A stretch of 51,311 bases of DNA. Origin: an uncultured Clostridia bacterium (GTDB lineage Bacteria > Bacillota > Clostridia > Oscillospirales > Ruminococcaceae). How positions within the stretch are numbered: position 1 is the first letter of the stretch; every line of letters starts with the position of its first letter. Location of the stretch: assembly GCA_944388075.1 (NCBI GenBank), contig CALXHI010000047.1, positions 1-51,311 on the forward strand, written 5' to 3'. The position numbers were made by a program, and so were the translations under genes. Below the pieces are notes generated by a model. That model was not told where the DNA came from. It made no database searches and saw only the letters and a list, made by a program, of their open reading frames with translations. Positions 8,495 through 18,314 of the stretch are shown here, in pieces.

Positions 8495-9838
8495 TTAGTC
8501 GAGGAAACCCGGGTGATGACGCATCATCAGCTGGGATTCCAGAGTACGGAAGGTTTCGAGCGCAACGCTCACGCAAATCAAGATAGAAGTACCACCCATT
8601 GAGGAAACATCGAGGTTGGTGATATTCAGGAAGATGATTGGGAAGATGGCGACCAAGCCGAGGAATACAGCACCGACCAGACCGACCTTTGAGAGGACTC
8701 TCTGGATATAGTCGGAGGTAGGCTTACCGGGCTTGATGCCGGGAATTGCGCCGTTTGATTGACGGAGGCCGTTTGCCATTTCAATCGGATTGTACTGAAT
8801 TGCGACATAGAAGTAGTTGAATGCAATAATCAGAATGAAATAGACAACTGCGTAGGTGTAGGTGCGGGTATTGAAGAAGTTGATGAAGTAGTAGTAAATC
8901 TTCTGACCCATTGTCGTGGTATCGGTGATTGCATCGACCGGAGCCTTGAACATCGAGATTGTCGACGGCAAGGACATGAAGCTCATCGCAAAGATGATCG
9001 GCATAACACCGGACATACAAACCTTAATCGGAATGTGGGTATTTTGACCGCCATACTGCTTACGACCGACCACACGCTTTGCGTACTGGACGGGAATACG
9101 ACGTTCTGCCTCATTCATAACAACGATACCGACAACCATAATTACAAAGATGATCGCATAGATGAACACCTTTGCGAAATACTGCTTCGGATCGTCGAGC
9201 ACCAAACCGCCGAGCGTACCGATATCAATCGGAATCCGAGCGACGATACCGGCAAAGATGAGAATCGACATACCGTTGCCGATGCCCTTTTCATTGATGC
9301 GGTTACCCATCCAAACCACGAGGCTTGCACCTGCAATAAAGGAAAGGATGATGACCAGCATTGCAACAACGCCTGCTGCACCGGTGGTATACTTGATGGC
9401 AGCAGTATTATCCTCACCCTTCATGTTCTTCAGTGTGATGTAGTAGGCGATGGCCATAAAGATGGACAGACCCAGCGTCACGAAGGAAGTGATGCGGTTG
9501 AGTTTCTTCCGACCGGATTCGCCCTCCTGCTGCAAACGCTCCAGAGGCGGCAGTGCATAGGTCAGAAGCTGCATGATAATGCTAGCATTGATGGCCGGTG
9601 TGACACCCAAGGAGAAAATGGTAGCCTTGGAGAGTGCGCCACCGGAGATGATGTTGAGGTACTCAAGGAAGTTACCGCCGGAAGCATGTTGGTCCATCCA
9701 TTCGGTAACGACCGCAGTATCGAGGAAAGGCACAGTGATCGTGCTTCCCAGACGAAAGATGACGATGATCAGCAATGTGAACAAGAGCTTGCTGCGAATT
9801 TCGGGAACACCCCATGCATTCTTCAGTGTTTTGAACAC
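8495..9838 (-). CDS. secY: preprotein translocase subunit SecY
   Basis: 447 aa with ten predicted membrane helices. Helix 1 starts after LKNAWGVPEIRSKLL, the plug region contains a glycine-rich stretch near residues 60-75, and helices 5 and 10 are clear; GMSILIFAGIVAR and PGIKPGKPTSDYIQ are conserved loop motifs. SecY is the channel of the Sec translocon in the cytoplasmic membrane. The gene starts 1 bp after the rplO stop codon, so translation is probably coupled. Confidence 0.97.
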   Translation of the reverse strand: MFKTLKNAWGVPEIRSKLLFTLLIIVIFRLGSTITVPFLDTAVVTEWMDQHASGGNFLEYLNIISGGALSKATIFSLGVTPAINASIIMQLLTYALPPLERLQQEGESGRKKLNRITSFVTLGLSIFMAIAYYITLKNMKGEDNTAAIKYTTGAAGVVAMLVIILSFIAGASLVVWMGNRINEKGIGNGMSILIFAGIVARIPIDIGTLGGLVLDDPKQYFAKVFIYAIIFVIMVVGIVVMNEAERRIPVQYAKRVVGRKQYGGQNTHIPIKVCMSGVMPIIFAMSFMSLPSTISMFKAPVDAITDTTTMGQKIYYYFINFFNTRTYTYAVVYFILIIAFNYFYVAIQYNPIEMANGLRQSNGAIPGIKPGKPTSDYIQRVLSKVGLVGAVFLGLVAIFPIIFLNITNLDVSSMGGTSILICVSVALETFRTLESQLMMRHHPGFLD

Positions 9839-9839
9839 A

Positions 9840-10283
9840 TTACATCACCTCAGCTTTCCCGCCTGCCTTCTCGATTTTCTCAACAGCAGACTGGGAAAAC
9901 TTCGCAGCCTGAACAGTCAGCTTTGCGGTCAGCTCACCGTTGCCGAGAACCTTCACACCGCCGTTCTCGACCTTCTTGATCAGACCGGAAGCGAGAAGAA
10001 GCTCCGTAGTGACGACAGTACCGTCAACGAACTTGTTGAGGTCACCGACATTCACAACAGCATAACGGATAGCGAAAATGTTGTTGAAGCCGCGCTTCGG
10101 GATACGTCTGACGAGGGGCATCTGACCGCCTTCAAAGCCGATGCGCACGCCGCCGCCGGAACGAGCATTTTGACCCTTGTGACCCTTGCCGGCGGTCTTG
10201 CCGTTACCGGAACCATGCCCTCTGCCGATACGCTTCACAGGACGATTGGAATCTGCTGCGGGAGTCAATTCATGAATTTTCAA
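9840..10283 (-). CDS. rplO: 50S ribosomal protein L15
   Basis: 147 aa. The glycine/arginine-rich N-terminal extension ([20 protein letters not shown]) that threads into the 23S core and the [15 protein letters not shown] segment identify it. Neighbours are rpmD upstream and secY one base downstream. Confidence 0.97.
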   Translation of the reverse strand: MKIHELTPAADSNRPVKRIGRGHGSGNGKTAGKGHKGQNARSGGGVRIGFEGGQMPLVRRIPKRGFNNIFAIRYAVVNVGDLNKFVDGTVVTTELLLASGLIKKVENGGVKVLGNGELTAKLTVQAAKFSQSAVEKIEKAGGKAEVM

Positions 10284-10302
10284 TGGTTCGCACCTCCTTG
10301 CA

Positions 10303-10479
10303 TTATGCTTCCGTGACCTTCACGAGGTGGGAAATTTTTGTAATCTTGCCCAGCGTCTGTGCATTATCGGGCTGAACGGTAACGTCGCCGATCTTGCGCA
10401 AACCCAGAGAATGAGCAGTTGCGATCTGGTCTTGCTTTCTGCCGCTCAGGCTCTTGATGAGCGTAATATTCTTTGCCAT
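10303..10479 (-). CDS. rpmD: 50S ribosomal protein L30
   Basis: 58 aa. It reads [20 protein letters not shown], then a leucine/lysine section ([10 protein letters not shown]) and [15 protein letters not shown], the bacterial L30 pattern. AAGGAG precedes the ATG. It lies between rpsE and rplO as expected. Confidence 0.94.
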   Translation of the reverse strand: MAKNITLIKSLSGRKQDQIATAHSLGLRKIGDVTVQPDNAQTLGKITKISHLVKVTEA

Positions 10480-10499
10480 AACAGCTCACTCCTTATGAA

Positions 10500-11003
10500 T
10501 TATTTGCCGAGGACTTCAGCAGTGGTCTTGCCGCGCTTGAGCGCAACAGCCTTTGCATCGGTCAGCTCCATCAAGCCATTGATGGTGGCACGAACCACAT
10601 TGCAAGGATTGTTGGAACGCTGGCTCTTGGTACGGATGTCCTTAATGCCGGCCACTTCAATGACCGCACGGACAGGACCGCCTGCAATCACACCGGTACC
10701 GGGAGCAGCAGGCATCATCAGAACCTGACCTGCGCCGAACTTACCGATGACCTCATGCGGGATAGTAGTACCACGGAGGGTAATGCGAACGAGGTTCTTC
10801 TTTGCGTCCTCGATACCCTTACGAATGGCATCCGGAACTTCGCCGGACTTGCCCAGACCAAAACCGACCACGCCATTGCCGTCACCGACAACAACGAGAG
10901 CCGAGAATTTCATGATACGGCCGCCCTTTACGGTTTTGCTGACACGGTTGATGGAAACGACACGCTCCATCAACTCCATATTAGTAGCATCAATCAGTGC
11001 CAA
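10500..11003 (-). CDS. rpsE: 30S ribosomal protein S5
   Basis: 167 aa. The dsRNA-binding-like N-terminal half contains [20 protein letters not shown] and the C-terminal half contains [21 protein letters not shown]5 lies at the mRNA entry site and influences decoding accuracy. Order rplR-rpsE-rpmD is canonical. Confidence 0.97.
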   Translation of the reverse strand: MALIDATNMELMERVVSINRVSKTVKGGRIMKFSALVVVGDGNGVVGFGLGKSGEVPDAIRKGIEDAKKNLVRITLRGTTIPHEVIGKFGAGQVLMMPAAPGTGVIAGGPVRAVIEVAGIKDIRTKSQRSNNPCNVVRATINGLMELTDAKAVALKRGKTTAEVLGK

Positions 11004-11020
11004 TCAAAGTCCCTCCTTTT

Positions 11021-11380
11021 TTAGAACTGGAGCCCATTCTCACGGGCACCGTCTGCGAGCTCGGAAATTCTGCCGTGATAGAGGTAGCCGCCACGGTCGA
11101 ACACGACGGTTGTGATCCCCTTATCGGCAGCCTTCTTTGCGATAGCGGCGCCGACCATGCGTGCGCCCTCCTTGTTGCCGCCATTGCCCTCGAAGCCCTT
11201 ATCCTGAGAGGAAGCGGCTGCAAGCGTTACACCTGCCACATCATCAATGATCTGAGCATAGATGTGCTTGGTGGAGCGATAGACGCAAAGTCTGGGACGG
11301 TTGGGCGTACCGGAGATTTTCGCACGGACTCTACGGTGTCTCTTGATACGGGCTTTGTTGCTGTCAATTTTCTTTACCAT
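11021..11380 (-). CDS. rplR: 50S ribosomal protein L18
   Basis: 119 aa with [20 protein letters not shown], then [17 protein letters not shown], and the C-terminal [21 protein letters not shown]18 binds 5S rRNA with L5. It sits between rplF and rpsE. Confidence 0.97.
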   Translation of the reverse strand: MVKKIDSNKARIKRHRRVRAKISGTPNRPRLCVYRSTKHIYAQIIDDVAGVTLAAASSQDKGFEGNGGNKEGARMVGAAIAKKAADKGITTVVFDRGGYLYHGRISELADGARENGLQF

Positions 11381-11398
11381 AGCAATTCACCTTTCTCC

Positions 11399-11947
11399 TT
11401 ACTTCTTACCCTTGCCGGCTTTACCTTCCTTACGGATGATATGCTCGCCCTCATAGCGGATACCCTTGCCCTTATAAGGCTCCGGCGGACGCTTTTCGCG
11501 AACTTCGGCAGCGAACTGGCCAACCTTCTGCTTATCAATGCCGTTGATCACGATCTTGTTGGGAGCGGGAACATCAATGGTGATGCCGTCGATTTCAGGC
11601 ATAATGACCTGATGGGAGTAGCCCAGGTTCATGACAAGCTTCTTGCCATCTTTTGCAGCACGGTAGCCGACGCCTTCGATGGTCAAGGTCTTGCTGTAAC
11701 CGGTATTGACACCGTTGATCATGTTTGCGATCAGGGTGCGGGTCAAGCCATGCAGCGCACGGCTCTGCTTGTTATCATCGGGGCGGGTAACGGTCACAAC
11801 GCCGTCTGCCACCTCAATCTTCATTGTGGCATTTGCACGATACGAATTCTCGCCCTTCGGCCCTTTCACGTCCACGAGGTTGGAATCGTCAACGGTAACG
11901 GTGACGCCGGCGGGAATTGCAATCGGGTGCTTACCGATTCTAGACAT
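11399..11947 (-). CDS. rplF: 50S ribosomal protein L6
   Basis: 182 aa with two repeated alpha/beta domains. The N-terminus MSRIGKHPIAIPAGVTV and the C-terminal PPEPYKGKGIRYEGEHIIRK are diagnostic. L6 lies near the factor-binding site of the 50S subunit. It follows rpsH. Confidence 0.97.
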   Translation of the reverse strand: MSRIGKHPIAIPAGVTVTVDDSNLVDVKGPKGENSYRANATMKIEVADGVVTVTRPDDNKQSRALHGLTRTLIANMINGVNTGYSKTLTIEGVGYRAAKDGKKLVMNLGYSHQVIMPEIDGITIDVPAPNKIVINGIDKQKVGQFAAEVREKRPPEPYKGKGIRYEGEHIIRKEGKAGKGKK

Positions 11948-11961
11948 TTCAGCGTACCTCC

Positions 11962-12360
11962 TTACCAGACATAAGCGAGAACTTCGCCGCCGACATTCAG
12001 CTCACGAGCCTTCTTGTCGGTCATAATTCCCTTAGATGTGGAAACGATAACGATGCCCAGGCCCTTACGAACCTTCGGCATATCTGCACAGCTGCTATAG
12101 ATACGCAGACCGGGCTTCGAGATGCGACGCAGACCACTGATTACAGGGGTTCTGTTATCGGTATATTTCAGGGTGATGCGAATGATACCCTGCTTACCGT
12201 CATCGATGACCTGGAAGCTCTTGACATAACCCTCATCGGCGAGGATCTGTGTAATGGCTTTCTTCACATTGGAAGCAGGAACATCAACAGTGGCGTGCTT
12301 TGCGGTATTCGCGTTACGGATTCTGGTCAACAAATCCGCAATGGTATCGGAAATTTGCAT
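11962..12360 (-). CDS. rpsH: 30S ribosomal protein S8
   Basis: 132 aa: start [20 protein letters not shown], middle ALKYTDNR-like [15 protein letters not shown], and end [19 protein letters not shown]8 is a primary binder of the central domain of 16S rRNA and in E. coli represses the spc operon by binding mRNA. It is placed between rpsN and rplF. Confidence 0.97.
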   Translation of the reverse strand: MQISDTIADLLTRIRNANTAKHATVDVPASNVKKAITQILADEGYVKSFQVIDDGKQGIIRITLKYTDNRTPVISGLRRISKPGLRIYSSCADMPKVRKGLGIVIVSTSKGIMTDKKARELNVGGEVLAYVW

Positions 12361-12390
12361 ACCAATGACCTCCTATCATTTATTGTCGGA

Positions 12391-12576
12391 TTACCAGCTT
12401 GCCTTCTTCACGCCGGGAATCTGACCGTCATGTGCAAGCTCTCTGAAGCAGATACGGCAGATACCGAACTTTCTGAGATAGGCATGGGGTCTGCCGCAGA
12501 TCTTGCATCTGTTATAAGCACGCGTCGAGTACTTCGGAGCTCTCTGCTGCTTCAAAATCATAGCTTTCTTTGCCAT
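12391..12576 (-). CDS. rpsN: 30S ribosomal protein S14, zinc type
   Basis: 61 aa, the short zinc-binding form (type Z): C24-x2-C27 and C40-x2-C43 are intact. The longer open frame starting at 12681 runs antisense-like into rplE; the ATG at 12576 has AGGAGG six bases upstream and gives the family start [20 protein letters not shown]. It lies between rplE and rpsH. Confidence 0.96.
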   Translation of the reverse strand: MAKKAMILKQQRAPKYSTRAYNRCKICGRPHAYLRKFGICRICFRELAHDGQIPGVKKASW

Positions 12577-12589
12577 TCTAAGCCTCCTA

Positions 12590-13129
12590 TTACTTTGCGA
12601 ACGGTGCACCGAGGAGGGAGAGCAGTTCCTTTGCTTCCTCATCAGTCGAAGCGGTAGTAATGAAGTTGATATCCATACCACGCACCTTATCGATCTTATC
12701 GTATTCGATTTCCGGGAAGATCAGCTGCTCCTTGATACCGGTCGAGTAGTTACCCTTACCGTCGAAGGAGTTCGGATTGATGCCGCGGAAGTCACGAACA
12801 CGCGGGAATGCAATGGTAAAGAGCTTATCGACAAAGTCCCACATCTTCTCGCCACGCAGTGTGACCTTCACACCGATGGGCATGCCCTCACGGAGCTTGA
12901 AGTTTGCAACGGACTTCTTTGCACGGCAGACGACCGGACGTTGACCGGTGATCAACCCCAAGTCGTTCATGATTGCATCGATTGCCTTAGCATTTTCCTT
13001 TGCCTCGCCTGCACCGACATTGATGACGACCTTATCGAGACGCGGAATCTGCATGACATTTTTGTAGCCGAACTTTTTCATCAGCGCCGGAGCGACGGTG
13101 CTGGTGTAGTAATCTTTCAATCTAGCCAT
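12590..13129 (-). CDS. rplE: 50S ribosomal protein L5
   Basis: 179 aa: N-terminal [20 protein letters not shown], central [20 protein letters not shown], and [20 protein letters not shown] near the end. L5 binds 5S rRNA and contacts P-site tRNA. It lies between rplX and rpsN. Confidence 0.97.
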   Translation of the reverse strand: MARLKDYYTSTVAPALMKKFGYKNVMQIPRLDKVVINVGAGEAKENAKAIDAIMNDLGLITGQRPVVCRAKKSVANFKLREGMPIGVKVTLRGEKMWDFVDKLFTIAFPRVRDFRGINPNSFDGKGNYSTGIKEQLIFPEIEYDKIDKVRGMDINFITTASTDEEAKELLSLLGAPFAK

Positions 13130-13141
13130 CGTCGTACTCCT

Positions 13142-13516
13142 TTACTCAAATGTTTTCTGGCACTTCTTGCAGATACGAACCGGCAGCTTTTTCTCTTCGC
13201 CTGCGGCATTCTTCTTGACCTCAAAGCCGTGACCGACACGGGTAGGTTTGCCGCACTTCGGGCAGATGAGCTGGAGCTTGCAAGCATAGATGGGGGACTC
13301 AGCCTCCACAATGCCGCCGGACTGGCCAACACGGGTGGGCTTCACATGCTTCTTGATCATGGAGAAGCCTTCCACGATGACCTTACCCTCTTTCGGGCTG
13401 ACCTCGAGCACCTTACCGGTACGGATGGTTTTCTTTTCGATATCGGTGTACTTATCGCTCGGCTCACCAACGAGCAGGCGAACGGTATCACCCTTCTTGA
13501 TGTGAATCTTACTCAT
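13142..13516 (-). CDS. rplX: 50S ribosomal protein L24, with zinc ribbon
   Basis: 124 aa. The KOW domain (MSKIHIKKGDTVRLLVG) is followed by VIVEGFSMIKKHVKPTR, which marks L24. The C-terminal part holds CPKC and CKKC pairs that can form a zinc ribbon, a form seen in several phyla including Firmicutes. I chose the ATG at 13516, which follows GGAGG; an upstream in-frame start overlaps the end of rplN. Confidence 0.96.
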   Translation of the reverse strand: MSKIHIKKGDTVRLLVGEPSDKYTDIEKKTIRTGKVLEVSPKEGKVIVEGFSMIKKHVKPTRVGQSGGIVEAESPIYACKLQLICPKCGKPTRVGHGFEVKKNAAGEEKKLPVRICKKCQKTFE

Positions 13517-13530
13517 CGGGTACCTCCTCA

Positions 13531-13899
13531 TCAAAGGACTTCCGGAGCGAGGCTTAGGATCTTGACATAGTCATGCTCACGAAGCTCTCTGGCGACCGGT
13601 CCAAAAATACGGGTTCCCTTCGGGGTTTTATCTTCCTTAATGATAACAGCAGCATTCTCGTCGAAACGGATGTAGGTACCATCATCACGACGCAGACCCT
13701 TCGCAGAGCGAACGATAACCGCCTTGACAACATCACCCTTCTTCACAACACCGCCGGGAGCTGCCTTCTTCACGGATGCGACAATGACGTCACCGATATT
13801 GGCATAGCGTCTGCGGGTACCGCCGAGAACGCGAATGCACATAATCTCTTTTGCGCCGGTATTGTCTGCAACCTTCAAATAAGACTGCATTTGAATCAC
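13531..13899 (-). CDS. rplN: 50S ribosomal protein L14
   Basis: 122 aa starting [20 protein letters not shown] with the [21 protein letters not shown] and [10 protein letters not shown] segments, essentially invariant in bacteria. L14 forms an intersubunit bridge. There is an 83-bp structured spacer between it and rpsQ. Confidence 0.97.
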   Translation of the reverse strand: MIQMQSYLKVADNTGAKEIMCIRVLGGTRRRYANIGDVIVASVKKAAPGGVVKKGDVVKAVIVRSAKGLRRDDGTYIRFDENAAVIIKEDKTPKGTRIFGPVARELREHDYVKILSLAPEVL

Positions 13900-13928
13900 A
13901 GCAGGTTCCTCCTATCTGTAGTGGCGTT

Positions 13929-13968
13929 CGCTGCACCATACGGCTTCCAAACCGTAGGCCTTGCAGCG
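13929..13968 (-). other. two-tier hairpin between rpsQ and rplN
   Basis: CGCTGCA/TGCAGCG form an outer 7-bp stem and TACGG/CCGTA an inner 5-bp stem inside the spacer. There is no U-tract. It lies upstream of the rplN ribosome binding site and may be a processing or regulatory element. Confidence 0.45.
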
Positions 13969-13982
13969 TATCGCTGAATCGA

Positions 13983-14249
13983 TTATTTTGCCTTCTCGAT
14001 GATCTGAACCACACGCCATCTCTTATCCTTGGACAGCGGACGGGTCTCCATCACGAGCACACGGTCACCACGACGGCACTCATTGTTCTCATCATGCGCC
14101 TTCAGGTGAACGGTACGCTTCACGATCTTCTTGTAGAGCGGATGCGCAACGTTATCCTCGATGGCAACGACAATCGTCTTATCCATCTTATCGCTGATGA
14201 CCTTACCGGTACGGGTTTTTCTCAGATTTCTCTCAGTAGTCTCACTCAC
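13983..14249 (-). CDS. rpsQ: 30S ribosomal protein S17
   Basis: 88 aa with [20 protein letters not shown], the OB-fold core, and [21 protein letters not shown]17 is a primary 16S rRNA binder. It follows rpmC with a 16-bp gap. Confidence 0.97.
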   Translation of the reverse strand: MSETTERNLRKTRTGKVISDKMDKTIVVAIEDNVAHPLYKKIVKRTVHLKAHDENNECRRGDRVLVMETRPLSKDKRWRVVQIIEKAK

Positions 14250-14265
14250 GACAGATCCTCCTCAC

Positions 14266-14466
14266 TTATGCCTGCGCCGCAAGCTCAGCGGCACGCATAT
14301 ATGTTTTGACGCGGGCGATATCCTTCTTCACTGCCTTGAGACGGGCAGTATTCTCGAGCTGACCGGCAGCGTGCTGAAAGCGAAGGCGGAAGAGCTCGTC
14401 TTTCAGTTCATCGAGCTGCTTGGTCATTTCCTCGATGCTCATATCCTTGAGTTCAGTCGACTTCAT
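14266..14466 (-). CDS. rpmC: 50S ribosomal protein L29
   Basis: 66 aa, two helices: [20 protein letters not shown] and [20 protein letters not shown], the L29 pattern. It lies at the tunnel exit, a docking point for trigger factor and SRP. The start codon overlaps the rplP stop by four bases (ATGA). Confidence 0.96.
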   Translation of the reverse strand: MKSTELKDMSIEEMTKQLDELKDELFRLRFQHAAGQLENTARLKAVKKDIARVKTYMRAAELAAQA

Positions 14467-14906
14467 GCCTGCGCACCTCCATCCTCATCTCTTGCAACGA
14501 TCTTACACTTCACAGGCAGCTTGTGCATCGCAAGACGCAAAGCTTCCTTCAGGTCGTCCTCGGAGATCGGCTTATCCTTATCAGCGCCGATTTCAAACAT
14601 CACACGACCGGGCTTTACAACGGCAACCCAGTACTCAGGAGAACCCTTACCGGAACCCATTCGGGTTTCTGCCGGCTTCTCGGTGATGGGCTTATCCGGA
14701 AAAATCTTAATCCAGACCTTACCGCCTCTCTTAATACGACGGGTCATGGCAATACGAGCAGCCTCGATCTGGTTAGAAGTGATCCAAGACGGCTCCATGG
14801 CAACCAAACCGAATTGACCATAAGTCACACGGTTACCACGCATGGCCTTACCGGTCAAACGGCCTCTGTGGACTCTGCGATACTTAACTCTCTTTGGAAG
14901 CAGCAT
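14463..14906 (-). CDS. rplP: 50S ribosomal protein L16
   Basis: 147 aa: [20 protein letters not shown], then [20 protein letters not shown] and [21 protein letters not shown]16 organises the A-site region of the large subunit. It overlaps rpsC by 23 bp at its start and rpmC by 4 bp at its end. Confidence 0.97.
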   Translation of the reverse strand: MLLPKRVKYRRVHRGRLTGKAMRGNRVTYGQFGLVAMEPSWITSNQIEAARIAMTRRIKRGGKVWIKIFPDKPITEKPAETRMGSGKGSPEYWVAVVKPGRVMFEIGADKDKPISEDDLKEALRLAMHKLPVKCKIVARDEDGGAQA

Positions 14907-15729
14907 TTGCGGAACCTCCTTCTCTTCTCATCTGACCGCCCTGCTGACGGTCACCGCGGGGTCTGCGGTCACCGCTGTTGAAATCGCGGCGGGGTCTACG
15001 GTCATTGCCGCCATTGCGGTCGTCACGACGGCGTCTGCTGTCACGACGATCATTCTTTCTCTCCAGACGCTCCTTAGAAGCAGCAGCCTTTGCGGCATCG
15101 CCCTTCAGGATTTCGCCCTTATAGATCCAGACCTTCACACCGATACGACCGTAGGTAGTGTTTGCCTCGGCAAAGCCGTAGTCGATGTCGGCACGGATGG
15201 TCTGCAGCGGGATAGTACCCTCGTGGTAGCACTCGGAACGAGCGATTTCGGCACCGCCCAGACGGCCGCCGCACTTAATCTTGATACCCTTTGCGCCGGA
15301 CTTCATGGTACGACCGATGGAGCCTTTCATGGCACGGCGGAAGGTCACACGGTTCTCGAGGTCGAGTGCAATCTTCTCGGCGACGAGCTGTGCAGACATA
15401 TCCATATTCTTGATTTCGATGATATTAATTGCAACCGACTTACCAATCTGCTTCTCGAGCTTCTCACGGAGCTTATCGATCTCAGCGCCGCCGCGGCCGA
15501 TGATCAAGCCGGGCTTTGCGCAGTGAATGTGGATGCGAACTCTCTCAGGGAGACGCTCGATCTCGATGCGAGCGATACCGGCACTGTAGAGGGTTTTCTT
15601 GATATACTCACGCAGATTGTAGTCTTCCACGAGGGTATTGCCGAAGTCCTTTTTGCTTGCGAACCAGCGAGAATCCCAATCCTTGATCACGCCGACACGC
15701 ATACCATGCGGATTAACTTTCTGTCCCAT
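14884..15729 (-). CDS. rpsC: 30S ribosomal protein S3 with Arg/Gly/Asp-rich tail
   Basis: 281 aa against about 210-230 for typical S3. The KH domain ([20 protein letters not shown]) and the C-terminal ribosomal domain ([22 protein letters not shown]) are normal. After residue ~218 a low-complexity tail of about 60 residues follows, rich in R, D, G, N and Q. S3 lines the mRNA entry channel and has helicase activity, so the tail would project to solvent near incoming mRNA. Comparable extensions occur in some Clostridia and Actinobacteria. Position between rplV and rplP is canonical. Confidence 0.97.
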   Translation of the reverse strand: MGQKVNPHGMRVGVIKDWDSRWFASKKDFGNTLVEDYNLREYIKKTLYSAGIARIEIERLPERVRIHIHCAKPGLIIGRGGAEIDKLREKLEKQIGKSVAINIIEIKNMDMSAQLVAEKIALDLENRVTFRRAMKGSIGRTMKSGAKGIKIKCGGRLGGAEIARSECYHEGTIPLQTIRADIDYGFAEANTTYGRIGVKVWIYKGEILKGDAAKAAASKERLERKNDRRDSRRRRDDRNGGNDRRPRRDFNSGDRRPRGDRQQGGQMRREGGSANAASKES

Positions 15730-15735
15730 GCGGTT

Positions 15736-16104
15736 TTAAGCCTCCCTTTCCTTGAGGATGATGGTAATATTGGAAGTACGCTTGTTGATGCGGAATGCAC
15801 GACCGTGGGCACGGGGACGAATTCTCTTGAGAATCGGACCGGGACCGACGTAGCAAGCGGCAACGTAAAGCGCATCCTTATTCATCGAGTGGTTGTTATC
15901 GGCATTTGCAATCGCAGAATTCAAAAGCTTCTTGACAATCGGGCAGCCTGCCTTGGGGGTCAGGTCCAGAGCAGCCAGAGCGATATCGACATTCTGATTC
16001 CGAATGAGGTCGAGTACGATCTGGACTTTTCTGGGCGAGATACGCACGCCACGCAGAATCGCTTTTGCTTCCGGAGCAAATGCAGCAGTATCATTGATAG
16101 CCAT
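15736..16104 (-). CDS. rplV: 50S ribosomal protein L22
   Basis: 122 aa with RGVRISPRKVQIVLDLIRNQ and the extended hairpin region PGPILKRIRPRAHGRAFRIN that lines the exit tunnel and is a macrolide-resistance hot spot. It follows rpsS. Confidence 0.97.
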   Translation of the reverse strand: MAINDTAAFAPEAKAILRGVRISPRKVQIVLDLIRNQNVDIALAALDLTPKAGCPIVKKLLNSAIANADNNHSMNKDALYVAACYVGPGPILKRIRPRAHGRAFRINKRTSNITIILKEREA

Positions 16105-16122
16105 CTGTATTCCTCCTTCTGA

Positions 16123-16407
16123 TTACTTCTTGCCGTTGTTCGAGGTCTTAGAACCGGCATGACCCTTGAAGGTTCTGGTCGGAGCGAACTCGCCGAGCTT
16201 GTGACCGATCATTTCCTCGGTCACGAACACCGGGATGTGCTTACGACCGTCATGGACGGCGAAGGTATGGCCGACGAATTCCGGGAAGATGGTGGAAGAA
16301 CGGCTCCATGTCTTGAGAACCTTCTTCTCGCCGGTTGCATTCATAGCGTCAACACGCTTCATCAGGGCTTCCTGAACGTAAGGCCCCTTTTTCACACTTC
16401 TGCTCAT
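16123..16407 (-). CDS. rpsS: 30S ribosomal protein S19
   Basis: 94 aa: [40 protein letters not shown] and [20 protein letters not shown] are diagnostic. S19 works in the head of the small subunit with S13. It lies between rplB and rplV. Confidence 0.97.
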   Translation of the reverse strand: MSRSVKKGPYVQEALMKRVDAMNATGEKKVLKTWSRSSTIFPEFVGHTFAVHDGRKHIPVFVTEEMIGHKLGEFAPTRTFKGHAGSKTSNNGKK

Positions 16408-16423
16408 GAGTCAGCCTCCTTTC

Positions 16424-17257
16424 TTATTTACCGTTACGGCGCTTCACGATGAGCTTATCGGAAGGCTTGTGATGCTTACGGGTCTTATAACCGAGAGCCG
16501 GCTTACCCCACGGAGTAACAGGACCCGGACGACCGATCGGGGACTTACCCTCACCACCACCGTGCGGGTGATCGCAGGGGTTCATAACGGAACCACGGAC
16601 GGTCGGGCGAATGCCCATATGACGGACACGACCGGCTTTACCGAGATTGACGTTGTTGTGGTCGGTATTGGAAACCTGACCGATGGTAGCCTTGCAGATA
16701 ACCGGCACCTTTCTCATTTCGCCGCTGGGCAGACGAATGAGGGCATAGGCGCCTTCCTTACCCATCAGCTGTGCCATGTTACCGGCACTGCGCACGAGCT
16801 GACCGCCCTTGCCGGGGTACATTTCAATGTTGTGGATGAAGGTACCGACCGGGATATGGGTCATCGGCAGAGCATTGCCGGGCTTAATGTCGCAATCTTC
16901 GCCACTGCGAACGACATCGCCGACGGCCAAACCGTTCGGAGCAATGATGTAACGCTTCTCGCCATCCTCATACTGCACGAGGGCGATGAAAGCAGAGCGG
17001 TTCGGATCATACTCGAGACTCAGAACGGTTGCATTCATGCCGTCCTTATTGCGCTTGAAATCAATAATTCTGTACTTGGTACGGACGCCGCCGCCGTGGT
17101 GGCGAACGGTGATTCTACCGTAGTTATTTCTGCCGGACTTCTTCTTCAGAGTCACGCAGAGCGACTTCTCCGGAGCCTTCTTGGTCAGACCGGAATAATC
17201 GGTCACAGTCATGCCGCGGCGGCCCGGCGTAGTCGGCTTATAAGCCTTAATTGCCAT
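16424..17257 (-). CDS. rplB: 50S ribosomal protein L2
   Basis: 277 aa, normal length. [18 protein letters not shown], the internal [20 protein letters not shown] and the C-terminal [19 protein letters not shown] segment ([20 protein letters not shown]) are present, including the conserved histidine in HPHGGGEG near the peptidyl-transferase centre. It follows rplW after a 90-bp structured spacer. Confidence 0.97.
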   Translation of the reverse strand: MAIKAYKPTTPGRRGMTVTDYSGLTKKAPEKSLCVTLKKKSGRNNYGRITVRHHGGGVRTKYRIIDFKRNKDGMNATVLSLEYDPNRSAFIALVQYEDGEKRYIIAPNGLAVGDVVRSGEDCDIKPGNALPMTHIPVGTFIHNIEMYPGKGGQLVRSAGNMAQLMGKEGAYALIRLPSGEMRKVPVICKATIGQVSNTDHNNVNLGKAGRVRHMGIRPTVRGSVMNPCDHPHGGGEGKSPIGRPGPVTPWGKPALGYKTRKHHKPSDKLIVKRRNGK

Positions 17258-17295
17258 TGCTAATTTTCACTCCTTGAACTCAATGCTTCGTTTGC

Positions 17296-17334
17296 GGGAG
17301 CATGACTCCCATACGGGTTGAGAAAAATCTCAAC
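17296..17334 (-). other. two tandem hairpins between rplW and rplB
   Basis: GTTGAG/CTCAAC (6 bp, 17317-17334) and GGGAG/CTCCC (17296-17310) lie in the spacer before rplB. Neither is followed by a clear U-tract, so they are unlikely to be strong terminators. They could be mRNA processing or translational-control structures. Confidence 0.4.
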
Positions 17335-17347
17335 AATTCAGGATCGA

Positions 17348-17674
17348 TTAGAACAGACCTTCGAAGAACTCGATGGAGCTGTTACGCTTCTTGCCGTCCT
17401 TACCGGGCTTGGGATCCTGACTAATGGTTACGATTGCCTTCTTCCAGCTGGAAGTAGTACCTGCGTAACGGCCGACACGCTTTGCACGGCCACGGACATT
17501 CAAGGTGTTGACTTTCGTAACCTCTACCTGAAAGAGCTGTTCAACCGCTTGGGCAATCTCGATCTTGTTCGCATCCTTTGCGACTTTGAAGGTGTACTTA
17601 CCGGTGGTTGCGAGCACATCGTTGGCTTTTTCGGTGATGACCGGCTTCAGAATGATATCCTGCGGTCTTTTCAT
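17348..17674 (-). CDS. rplW: 50S ribosomal protein L23
   Basis: 108 aa: PQDIILKPVITEKANDVLAT, KYTFKVAKDANKIEIAQAVE and VTKVNTLNVRGRAKRVGRY identify L23, the docking protein for trigger factor and SRP at the tunnel exit. Its start overlaps the rplD stop by four bases. The C-terminal tail is somewhat longer than usual. Confidence 0.96.
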   Translation of the reverse strand: MKRPQDIILKPVITEKANDVLATTGKYTFKVAKDANKIEIAQAVEQLFQVEVTKVNTLNVRGRAKRVGRYAGTTSSWKKAIVTISQDPKPGKDGKKRNSSIEFFEGLF

Positions 17675-18297
17675 TTCGCATACACCTCCTCAAGCTTTGC
17701 AACGGCAGCCTTGCTGATGATGAAGGCATCATGGCAGAGGATGTCGTAAACATTCAGCGTATTCACGGCTGCGGTTTTCACGCCGGGAATATTGTTTGCG
17801 CTTTTGTAGATACGGCTGTCTGCTTCTGCGGTGACGATCAGAGCCTTGCCCTCAACCTTCAGACCCTCGAGCATCTTCACGATGGTTTTCGTCTTGTAGG
17901 TATCCAGGGTGAGGCTGTCCACAACACGGATATTCTGATCGAGCACTTTCTGAGAAAAAGCGGAAAGCAGAGCCAGACGGCGTACTTTCTTATTCATAGA
18001 GAAGCGATAGCTTCTCGGCTTCGGGCCGAGTGCAACACCACCGTGATACCACTGGGGCGCACGGATAGAGCCCTGACGAGCATGACCTGTGCCCTTCTGA
18101 CGATACGGCTTTCTGCCGCCGCCGCTGACCTCGGTACGGGTGAGCGTGGACTGTGTGCCCTGACGCTGATTGGCAAGATAATTGACAACGCAAGCGTGCA
18201 TGACCGCCTCATTGGGGGTGATGCCGAACACAGCGTCATTCAGCTCGGTTTCGGAAACCTGCTGACCGATCATATCATAAACCGGAACTTTTGCCAT
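17671..18297 (-). CDS. rplD: 50S ribosomal protein L4
   Basis: 208 aa with the basic extended loop GGRKPYRQKGTGHARQGSIR that reaches the exit-tunnel constriction. In E. coli L4 represses the S10 operon by binding its leader and inducing termination, which is of interest here because the leader upstream of rpsJ contains an intrinsic terminator. Confidence 0.97.
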   Translation of the reverse strand: MAKVPVYDMIGQQVSETELNDAVFGITPNEAVMHACVVNYLANQRQGTQSTLTRTEVSGGGRKPYRQKGTGHARQGSIRAPQWYHGGVALGPKPRSYRFSMNKKVRRLALLSAFSQKVLDQNIRVVDSLTLDTYKTKTIVKMLEGLKVEGKALIVTAEADSRIYKSANNIPGVKTAAVNTLNVYDILCHDAFIISKAAVAKLEEVYAK

Positions 18298-18314
18298 TAT
18301 GATTTCCTCCTTCC

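Noticed and set aside
15001..15060. Repetitive GC-rich stretch that resembles a short tandem repeat or CRISPR-like unit
   Set aside because: It is the codon-level repeat of the Arg/Asp/Gly tail of S3; there are no regular repeats with unique spacers.
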